The translations under genes were made by a program, and so were the position numbers. A stretch of 36,970 nt of DNA from Hypsibius dujardini (lineage: Eukaryota > Tardigrada > Eutardigrada > Parachela > Hypsibiidae), in NCBI GenBank assembly GCA_001579985.1, contig LRSR01013118.1, forward strand, positions 1 to 36,970, in the 5' to 3' direction. The notes beneath the pieces are model-generated. The model saw only the letters and a program-made list of their open reading frames with translations. It was not told where the DNA came from and did not search any database. Of the stretch, positions 19,343 through 29,000 are shown in pieces (the stretch's first letter is position 1; each line of letters begins with the position of its first letter).

Positions 19343-22300
19343 TTACGATCCAGTGACCGTTGGACCCGGCAGCGGGATCGAACTCAGCGTCGGCTTAGCC
19401 GGAACGATTTTGACGACCTCCTCGTAGGTCGGCGGCTCGTCACTGCCCGGCGGTGTGGTATGCACCGCAGAGATGGTGTAAATGACCGACATAGTCGGAT
19501 GCGAGGATGGACCAGAGTTGGACGGGGCAAAGGCCACGGGATACGGATGGACCATGATCTTGTTGGGATCCTGACCGGACGTCAGTAGACGGATGACACG
19601 AACTGCAATTGCGATCTAGAAAGATAGACTATAAATACTACCCCAAAGAAAACAGATAAAGTTCAAATATTTATTTCAGGGGTAGACGGATGGTTTCTGT
19701 TCATACTCTTTATTAGCAATTAATTTTTAATGGTGTATTTATTTTTCTGATTAGTTAAGATGTCGTACCAGGATGATCACAACCTGCAAATAAAGAAAGA
19801 TGTAATAAATGAACCATGCACGGTCAGTGAAATTCCCGTACCGCGATTATGGTGATGATGGTTGTTCGACTTATTCCCTCAGATCTGCAATTCAGTTGGA
19901 GTCAGTTTGACAATTGGCAATGAGAAAGTAATTTCTGATTATCGCTGATCGTTTAAAGACAATTGTAGGACGATAATTACTCAAAATTTATTAGTACTTT
20001 AGTACTATTTAGTAGTATTTTACTTTACATTTCACTATCATGTATCTCACCACTGTATGATTTTTATAAACCCGGAGGATTATTTACGTGAAATTACAGT
20101 AAATTTAAAACAGAATACGCCAAATTTTCCATTTGTGAAAATATTGGAATTTCGCGTGGCGTTTTTATCTTGCTGAAGAAAACGTGAAATTACATAGTTT
20201 TAACGATAGAAATGCTGTCTCGCACATGCTTGAATGCTGTTCTTTTGCATTTATGTAAAACTGCGTCAGTTAGGTAAAAATGCGTTGCTGTAAATACACT
20301 TCGTAAGTTGCGCAAAAAATCGACAAATCTTTTGCCCTCCAAAACGTGTTTCGGAATGATTCCTTAAAGTTTTCAACGATCAATTTAAAATTGTTTGAAC
20401 CACAATTCTGACTAAAACCAAATTAATTGTTTGAAGTATTTCAACAGCATTTTGAAAACTTCATTCTCTGTAACTATACTGTAAATTTGCTTCAATTTTC
20501 AAAAACGCCATTCGACGCCTTTAAAAATAATTTAAACCCAAGAAGAAGACATTTTACATTGAATTTACATAACTGGCCTACGAATGCGTTTAAATTAAAC
20601 TAAACTAAATTAAAGTAAACCTGCCTGTGAAGGACTGATGATCTCTCAACATAGAGCCTCATTTCCGGCTCGTTGTTATAGCTCCCCTCCCCCCGACCTC
20701 GGAAAATAATTCCTCTGCTGCTAATTGAGTGTAAATTAAATTTTGGATAAGTTTGCGTTCAAAATAGAAAAGCATAATTTGAAATTGTTTTTCTTGAAAT
20801 TTGAAATGTCGCCTAAAATATTTGTTTTTGAAAAATGTGTGAGAATATATTTCAAATATCATTATAAATATATATAGTACTGTAAAATATTGTACAAGCC
20901 AATATAATGGACTCCGTGAATTGGCAATCTTCCCTTGTATGGTGTAGGAGATGTCAGAATTGTATTAACCCGTTAACGCCCGGTGCCAGATCGGACATGA
21001 TTTCAGTGCCAGAAGTGTTTTTTGTTTCGTAGTTTTATTCAATTAAGAAAACAAATTCATTGTTTTGGCGACTTTAATAAATTCGTTTTTTGGGCTGACC
21101 ACTGTTCACTGTCGAATTAGAAAGACAACTACCAACGAAAACTGTTGCTTGCACTTGTTCCCGCCATATATGGTTAAAAGATCAATCAATCAATTGATGA
21201 GTTTCCATACTAGTCAGTTTTATTCATATTTTGACAAAATATCGGACGCCTTCCTTGACCACTGGCCATGTGCCAATCAAGAATCCGACTCAGCTAATTA
21301 TTTTTAGAGACTGTCAATAGATGGTCAACTTGGTGGATGGAAAAAACACATGTTATTAGAAATTTCGTCCAGCTCACAGCCTGCGCAGACCTTTTTCGCT
21401 AAAAAAAGGAACTAACTTTAGTTATTTCTGTCGGACATTGGTCAAGTAGTAAATGATCGAACTATCGTCTCTAAATTTTAAGCAAAATTTACCTTTAAAA
21501 TCAGTTGAGCTTAGCAAAATCGCTGACACCATCACTGCGTGAAAATTTGGAGATTGCCATGTCGTCATTTGACGACATTGGGCTCTAACGTGTTGAAATG
21601 ACAAGATCGATCTCAATAAAATAAAATTTATCATTACTATTTTATGTTCATTTTCATATGCTCTCACACTCTGTAGAAAATACAGATAAAAATAATCAGC
21701 ATAAATCAGTAGCTTACCCGTAGTCATTTCGGTATTCGGTGGTGTACTTTATGATCTGCGGTGGAACCGGTACCGGTGCAGGCCCAACACGTGGGTCATT
21801 CATGAGTCGCATCAGGTTGATGTTGTTGTTGAGATTGTTGAGGAATTCGGGGGTGATGACCGAGACCGGCGTCCCGCTGGTTGGATTCGCTGTCCGGTTC
21901 AGGTTCACTATGGGCAGAGACGAATTTTGGCCCGTCCATTTCGTACCGTTGCCCGTGTGATTTGTTGCCGCGTGCGATTTGGCTCCGTTGACGGGAACCT
22001 TCGATGCCGCAATCGATTTGTGGGTCGCATTTGCGTTGCTGCTCAAGTTGCGCATCGGAATCATCCCAAACACAGAAATATTATGGACCGCATTAATTCC
22101 TGAATAATAAGAAAATTGTCCTATAACATTGTAGTAAATTACTATGATTTGATTGCGATGAAACATAAGGTTATTTTAATCAATTTCTAGAATTTGAGGT
22201 ATGAGGTAAAGCTCCCAATGCTGCGCACGTTCTGATGTGGTATAAATGCTGCCCACGACATGGCAAAGGGGTAAAATCGTGACGCACATCAATCAAAATA

Positions 22301-23390
22301 GCCACAAGGTTTCTCTTTGTTTTGTCAAAATTATTGTTAAATATGTTTGTCCGATTTATTGCTGATTTTTTGAATTCAAAACATTGACAAACAGTGAGAG
22401 AAAAATGTGCGAATGCGGCATTTATACCATTTTTTAACTTGCGCAGCATTTGGCACTTTTACCTCGTAAAATTATTATTATTATTATTATAGTATAATTA
22501 TTAATTATAATAATTTAAAATAAGGTCTCTAAATTCGGCCCTTTAAAGTAATTTATTAAAGTAACCTAAACAGCACCCGTTTGTTTCTAATTAATGTGGT
22601 GTTTTTGGATGCATTTGCATTAAATATTTACGATTCCGTCGAAAAAATTGGCAAGATATCACATTTCCCATTAAAAAAACTGGCCTTAAGGGGTACATAG
22701 AGAGGGCTTCCTACATTATGTTACCGTATTACGCATTAAATGATCGTTCAGTTTACTGTTTTGTTTTTTTTTGTGTTGAAGATCCTATGTGCGATGCAAG
22801 TTCAGTAAACTGAACGATCGATTAATGTGTAATACGATAAACATAGGAAGCATCCTCTATGTACCATTAAAGGGCTGTTTTATTTTTTTAATGGGAGATA
22901 CGATTTCTCGCCGATTTTTTCGAATGAATCGTGAATATTTCATGAAAATGCCTCAATAACATCAAACAGAAATAAATAAATTCGACTGGAAGAGTGAAGT
23001 AAATTCCTTGTAAGGAGGGGAAACTAATTTCATGTTCAGTAAATTGACAGCAGATTGGGCTGATTTAAATTCTATTTTGAATTTATTTAACCGGCACAAC
23101 CTGAATTAAGAAGATCGCTTACCTGTCACATTACCAGCCGTGGTGGCCACGCTGCTGACGTTGCGTTTCGCACTCCAGTTTACGAGGGCATTATCGTTAT
23201 GAGCTAACACAGCTTCTAACTCAAAATAAAAATTCGTCATCATCATATAAACTTGCGGGAAAACTTAGTAGTATTCCAGTTATCTCAAGGTCACTTTACC
23301 TGCCACATTCTCGGTCCCGGCAAACACTGACGGTGCAGTTGACACTGCCAGGCCCAGACAAATAATATAGGAAAATGGCTGCGTATGCAT
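19343..23390 (-). CDS. single-pass membrane glycoprotein with PPxY cytoplasmic tail
   Basis: Type I membrane protein of 298 residues; family not recognised. Exons: 23390-23300, 23215-23123, 22099-21718, 19884-19842, 19783-19769 (15 nt) and 19615-19343. The lengths sum to 897 nt with agreeing phases (1, 1, 2, 0, 0). Residues 1-24 are a signal peptide (SYIICLGLAVSTAPSVFA). The lumenal part (about 25-195) is Asn/Thr/Ser-rich with nine sequons (NVS, NVT, NIS, NLS, NAT, NHT, NGT, NSS, NRT). The membrane helix (about 196-219, TTIITIIAVVIIL then IAIAVRVIRLL) is assembled from the last three exons. The 79-residue tail has EPPTYEEVV at about 268-276, a site for WW-domain proteins such as Nedd4-type ligases, as in small adaptor or sorting membrane proteins. 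Introns 2 and 3 hold transposon-like repeats. No AATAAA is seen after TAA 19343. Confidence 0.82.
20969..21593. mobile_element. possible piggyBac-like relic
   Basis: The left end is TTAA followed by CCCGTTAACGCCCGGTGCC. The right end read inward is CACGTTAGAGCCCAATGTC, then TGACGACAT, resembling the left (CGTTA..GCCC..TG.C, then a GACAT word). TTAA is the piggyBac target, but the right flank has lost it. No transposase frame is recognised. It lies in intron 3 of the membrane glycoprotein gene. Confidence 0.4.
22609..22953. repeat. 345-bp foldback with about 150-bp arms
   Basis: Arms 22609-22758 and 22803-22953 are inverted copies over their full length, roughly 80% identical. Shared words are ACGATTC, CGAAAAAAT, CCCATTAAAAAAA, GGTACATAGAG, GTATTAC and CGATCGTTCAGTTTACT (A for C at the first base on the left). 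The loop is about 44 bases. It sits in intron 2 (22100-23122). Confidence 0.8.
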
Positions 23391-23393
23391 TAC

Positions 23394-23404
23394 GGGGGGG
23401 GGGG
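23394..23404. other. run of 11 G (11 C in the mRNA) next to a start codon
   Basis: On the sense strand of the membrane glycoprotein gene an 11-C tract ends 3 bases before the ATG at 23390. Two other long G runs are at 17487-17497 and 24471-24480. Confidence 0.7.
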
Positions 23405-23691
23405 TAAGCTCGACCTACTCGGGACTCGTTCACTTGATCAAACAAATTCGTACTTTGTTGTCTGATGTCAGTTCAATTGTGGTTATAACTTTTACAGGGA
23501 AAGTGGGAAAAAATGCCAAAAAATGTCGTTGATAAGTCGGCGAAAGAACGGGCTGGGAATTCGAGATTGAGATTGAGTAAGTTGATGCTCCCCTCGCTCA
23601 GGACCTCACAGGCACATCTGTAATACATGATCATAAGTCAGAAGAGGAGAGAAACAGATGCGCAGACAGGAGGTGTGTTATTGAGAGAGTA

Positions 23692-24435
23692 CATACACAT
23701 GTGGCAAAAACCTTCAACTAACTAAGTTAAAGCCAATTTTTTAAAGGCGCCCAGCAAAATATGATGGTCTGAATTTGAGCCAATTTTTGCCTTTGCGTTC
23801 TACTGCTTTTCCCATCGCTGGATTTATTGATTAAATGTTCGGTCGACCGGAGAAAGCAAAATTGAACAAGATTCGTCATTTTTTTTATTTTGACCGGAAA
23901 TTATCAACCGAAGATTTAAAAGAGATCACGTTATTAATTTCGACAATTAAACTACCGAAGCTTCGATGGTAAATACGTTCTCCGTCGAACTTGACTACCG
24001 CTTCTAGACGCGTTGGAATTCCATCGTAAAGCGCTTTGCAGAGCTCAGATGTCACGATTTCGTCCCAAATTTCTTGCACCTGACCCTCAATATCGTTGAC
24101 GCCTTCGACTTTTTTGGGTTTGAATAGGTTTTTGTTCAGCTCCAAAACTGATTCTCGAGAGATTTGGAAATTTTTCAGACAGCATGAGCTTTTTGTTCCT
24201 GCAAACTGTAAATTGCGTGGACTTTCGTTGTCGGCCAAATATCGAATGGAAATCCCCAATCAAGCAGGAAAACAGTGAAAATAAATTTTGAGCTCAATCA
24301 ACACATCAATCAAGTATCAAAAGCAGTGGCAAGCGAAGGCCGAAATGGGCTCAAACTCGGACTAACCTCCCTTGCTAGGCACCGGTCAAAATGGCTTTAA
24401 CTTGGTTAGTTAAAGGTTTTTGCCAGATGTGTATG
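23692..24435. mobile_element. Tc1-like transposon relic, about 744 bp
   Basis: The left end is TA then CATACACATGTGGCAAAAAC; the right end read inward is CATACACATCTGGCAAAAAC. Inverted similarity continues about 150 bases inward (AAGTTAAAGCCA, TTTGAGCC, ACTGCTTTT). The right flank is TG rather than TA. It encloses the end of a Tc1-type transposase on the minus strand, so it is an internally deleted copy with long TIRs. Confidence 0.8.
23885..24259 (-). pseudogene. C-terminal remnant of Tc1-like transposase
   Basis: The 124-residue open frame ends with the Tc1 transposase C-terminal pattern: a short spacer, QEIWDEIVTSELCKALYDGI, then PTRLEAVVKFDGERI. In Tc1 proteins the same place reads W..I....C..L..SMP.R..AVI...G. 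The DDE catalytic residues and the DNA-binding N-terminus are absent; the first 50 residues do not look like the family. It cannot be an active transposase alone. Confidence 0.7.
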
Positions 24436-24550
24436 TGCGGCAGACACGGTTCATTCAGTCGCACCTGCAGGGGGGGGGGGAGGGCAAGCAGCTCTTGGAA
24501 AGGGAAAAATCGATAAGTAAATAGTAAGAAAAGGGGAAGGTCACCGCCGA

Positions 24551-24889
24551 TCAGGTGCGCTGCCGTGATAGAAAGTCACAGGATGGCGCGGTATTTCCCT
24601 GATCTATCATTGTAAGGACCGCAAGGGCATCAAGGGCAACTGTATGTACGTCTGCGTTGAGCTTCGCACAGCTTCCGTAGCTGGAAATCGATGGAAAAAT
24701 TGTTCGATCCGTTTGAACACGTATCGACTCGTCCGGAAAGAAAACAGCCCATTTAGTTGTCATATCTTTACTAGGGAAATCGAAATTGAGGACACCAATT
24801 GTGCGGCTAGCACTGACAGATAAATCCCAATATTTCATTATTAAATTGCCTGTCTGTATCACAGAAATTGTTTTTCCTTCGGAACCAGG
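24551..24889 (-). CDS. orphan open exon, unrecognised
   Basis: An open stretch of about 110 residues with protein-like composition (for example RTIGVLNFDFPSK, KWAVFFPDESIRVQTDR, NADVHTVALDALAVLTM), ending at TGA 24551. It has no good acceptor upstream (AAG at about 24878 is the only candidate) and no partner exon within reach. It may be a pseudogene fragment or a chance frame. It lies between the Tc1 relic and the weak candidate at 25633. Confidence 0.25.
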   Translation of the reverse strand, partial: PGSEGKTISVIQTGNLIMKYWDLSVSASRTIGVLNFDFPSKDMTTKWAVFFPDESIRVQTDRTIFPSISSYGSCAKLNADVHTVALDALAVLTMIDQGNTAPSCDFLSRQRT

Positions 24890-25632
24890 TTACGATTTTG
24901 CTCATATTGAGGCCAATTTTATGAGAGATCTTAAAATTTAACTAAGCTGAAACAACTTAACTAACAAAGATATAATCACTTTTATTGAACACTTTGTCTG
25001 TTTTAATAAAAAAATTAGAATTTCTTATTCATAAACATAAATTTTCTGGGCATTGTTCAAACCCATATTCAATTGGGAATCAATTTAGTAAGTGTATTTT
25101 TTTAATATTATTATTATATTTCCTATCATGTTTTATTTACTAGCTATTTATTCTATTTTTATGCTATTTTACCTGTATGCTATTTCACCCTTCCCCTATT
25201 ATATTCCCCAGAATTTTCTATATTATCCTTCGTCCCGGGGTCATTCATGTTGCCACTTTCGGGCAAACATCTCCTCCTGACCAGAGTTCACCCATTTTTT
25301 CTATCGGACTCCCATTGGACCCATTTTTTCCCATTTCCCGATAATGTGAATGGATTTATCGGTATGAGAGCCGTTCGAAATGGAATGGAAGTCGATGGGA
25401 ATTTTTGAAAATGGGTTGAAATGGTGATTCAAGATTTTTTGGTCGAAAAAGAGAAATTTAGGAAATCAATCAATGATCATCATGAAGAAAGAACACCGTC
25501 TCAAATCGCAATAGCGACCACGTGTCGCACCGTGTGAGAAGTACAAGTTCAGTCATATATGAAGTTGAGAATAAATGCGGCGCAAAATTGTGCAACTTTT
25601 TCGAGTTTTTGATTTTGTAATCCGTCTGCAAA

Positions 25633-25974
25633 ATGTCTACCCAGAATGTCCAGATGGTCCTAGATAGCGATGAAGAATCTCCCACCACCAGTACCGCGCC
25701 GTAGAAAAATGGGCCGCATCCGAAAGCGTTTTTCGAATTCACTTTAGATTAGTGCGGGCTTTTAGTAGCTCATTTTTCGGTTGTGTTTTTCCGTGCAGAT
25801 TATGAACAGAGGTGTTTAAACGAAACGACGGCCGCAATTGCCGGTGGACGTCGGAAACGCCAATTTGCGAACGTGTTACACCCATCAAAGCGAAAGAGAG
25901 GGAGAGAGAATGAGAACTGCGAATTCTGCTTGTTAAAAAAATCAGCTTGTATACGCATGGATTTACTTCTATGA
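25633..25974 (+). CDS. candidate two-exon small basic protein
   Basis: Exon 25633-25690 starts at ATG (MSTQNVQMVLDSDEESPTT) and could be spliced by CCACCA|GTACCG to 25799-25974, whose acceptor GTTTTTCCGTGCAG is good. Phase 1 agrees and gives 77 residues. The second part is basic, with nuclear-localisation-like GGRRKRQ and SKRKRGREN. The donor is weak and no polyadenylation signal is seen before the convergent kinase gene. Function unknown. Confidence 0.3.
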
Positions 25975-26021
25975 CTTCTCAGGGGTCAGGAATGGCTGCT
26001 GCGGAAGATCATCCTTCCATG

Positions 26022-29000
26022 CTATACATTAGTGATTGCTTTGTTTGCAAGCTCAATCTCCTTCGGAACAGACCCGGCCTTGGCCAAAGCCGCATTCAAC
26101 GTCGACTCGGAAAGGTCCAAGGTCATATAGGCCGCCTCCGAGGCCAGCTCGACGTCGGCCAGCGACAGTCTCTCCGAGAGGTCAGCAAACATGTGTGCCG
26201 TTTCCGCAATGAAAAACTGCTTTTCCTCCACAACCGGGGCTGGTGCGTCTCCCGCACCTGCTGCGGCGATTGCGTCCGCAATGATCGTCGCTTCCCTTTC
26301 CGCGGCGGGTTTCGCTTCTAATCTTTTCCGCACCTCAAATAGTCGATTCGATTCGGACCAATTGGAGGGTTTGCTTTTTTGCAGGAGGTACTCGGCGAGA
26401 AAGTCCACCGGATCACTCGGCAATAACCGTCCGCATTGCAGCAGTCCGTCGTGTACGGTAGGGAAGACATACCTGTTTAAATGTCCGGATAAATAAGCTT
26501 GAAAGCATAGTAATTTAACTCATATTTACAGTGCAAAGTAAATACAATTATGGTCCTTTGAAAAGCTGCAACAGAATTATGAACACTTAAGAACATCTGA
26601 TTTGTAATTTTTGTTCGCTTAACTGACGAAAAAAACTGAAATTATGTGTTATTACAGTAATTCGTTATTACATTACATTTCGGTAGATATTACAGTCTTC
26701 GCTATTGCATTATTTGCCAAATAATTCGCCCCAAAATTATTTGCTATCCTTTCTCTTTACAAAAACCGAAATCCGCTTTGCTATTTTCCTTTTTTAAGTT
26801 GTAGGCGTTGTTATTTCGCCATTGAATAGCCAGACTCGCGTATCTCAATGGGAAAAGATTTTGCCGTTAAAATTTCAGTTAATTTCTATTTAATTTACTT
26901 TTTTGGCGTGGCTAGGACGTTTTTTATCTAATTTTTTTATCAAATATCGATTGGGCATTTGTTCCAATGCGATTAAACGAAATAATAAATTATGTAACAT
27001 TAGTGTCACTGCATGGGCAGAATTAAGAATAAATTTTTTAAAAACATTAGTATTCTTTATTGTATTGCAGAAACTTACTGCCGAATTATACACACTAATC
27101 TAAATATTCTTCACTCTGTAAACGACAATAAAAATTTGCACGCCGTCTTTTGCTCATATTTGGTGAATCATATCTCTCGTTTGGTAATTTGCTTGTGCGG
27201 TCTGTTTGAAAACTGGAATAGAATAAAAGTGTGCCAGCTGAAAACACATATGCAATGAGACTCGTTTTATGAAAGTTGGAAGTTATGTATGTTTGTCAAC
27301 ATATTACTATATTCTTATACTGTATTGGTATCATCATATGTCATTCATACAAACTCAAGGAGAGGGCTCACAACCCACACAACTTTATGCTATGCTCCCA
27401 ATTCGGGCAACCTTTTTAACTGCCAAAAGTCACGTGCCCAACCTTTTTGGCCAGAAGTTAAAGCAACTTTTTACTGTAGGCATAACCCTTGACATTGACA
27501 AAATCCAACACCGTTAAGGCCAATTTCAAGGCTCTAATTAGGATGGCTCTACAAAAAATGAATAAAGTAATTGAATGGCTAAAATATTGTCTTGTTAGGG
27601 ACCTCAGTTTCAGAAAAGGACGCAACTAACTAAGCAAAGCAAACTTTTGAAATCAGGAAGATCTACTTTTCAGAGTAGTCGATAAATTGTTAGTTAGACC
27701 TTATCTAGTTGGGATAGACGCTCTTTGAATCCAGTTCAGAAAGTATTGCCAAACCTGATAAATGTAAATCTTTAGTATGTCCGAAATTTCCGATTGGTCC
27801 AATTCTTTTGACCACATAGCCAACGAGCTAAGTCAAAAGTCTGGCTATTTATATTGATATAATAGTATAATTTTGGCTTATTAAAATTTAGTAGCTAAAA
27901 AAGTTAAGTCCATAGTAAAAGGTAGTCTCAACTTTGGGCGAAAAAGGTTGTGCGCATAGCCATCGGTAATTAAAAAAGTTACCCTGGTTGTAAGCATGGT
28001 ATAAGGTTGTGTGAGGCTGTTAGCATAACTGTTTCCTAAACTCAATTAAAATACAGATTGCAAAGACAAAGCTAAATAAAAATAAATAAAACGGAAAAGT
28101 TTGTTGCTAAAGTTTAGTTGAACGGCAACTAAACTTTTTCAATAACTAAATTTTTCGTTTTAGTTTCTTTGGTTTCCCCAAGCAAGGTATTCAAATATAA
28201 TTTTTAGTTTCAATTCTAAGGATTGAAGTGGGAAAACTGAAACTAGTCAACTAATTGGTCATACAAGTTTTTGCCATTTTTTATCTCTAAACCAATTTTT
28301 TTATTAATCAACTAATTAATTGGCGAAACTTTAAGGTTTTTACCGATGCACATACTTGTAGAGGTACTGTTGCACGGGCATTGCCATCAGCTCCCGCTTG
28401 GCATATTCCTCCATTTGCAGCAGCTCAAGCTGCTTCTTCCAAGCTGCCTCCTTTATGATCTGCTCCGGCCGGTTGGCTTCCTCCTGCTTTTGTCTGCACT
28501 CTTCCTGTTTCGCAGATCGTTCTAGCCGCGTTATCTCATCACGAATGGCGCTGGCCTTTTTCTCTTCATCCGTTAAGCCATAATTGTGGGGCCTCCCAAT
28601 TTTGTGGAGCATGGCGAGGAAAGTGATGAGTTGGGCGGGTTCGTCGTAGCCGCGTGACGAGACATCCAGCCACTGGGCGTGGTTCTCGATTTCATCAAAG
28701 AAGACCAGGGTGTTCTGCTGGTCCTCCGGGTTCTGTTTGGCGTACTTGAGAAGGCGTTGTTTGAACTGCTTTTCCGTCATGCCGCAAAGCCCTGCGGGGT
28801 CGTCCATTTTTTTCTGTCGAATGAAAATTTACCTGTACCTTAGACTGGGAAGGCAAAAGGCATTCCCGCAACGGATGAAAGCACTGATCGGCTCACCTTT
28901 AAGGTTATTTCAAGCGGTATATCCAGGTAGAAAATATAATCTGAAATAACGAAAATAGTAGTCAAACTCCGAAAGGGGAGCAGCGGTAGGAATTTGATGA

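Noticed and set aside
25092-25280. Hydrophobic 62-codon plus-strand frame
   Set aside because: It results from a T-rich stretch; Phe/Ile/Tyr bias reflects base composition.
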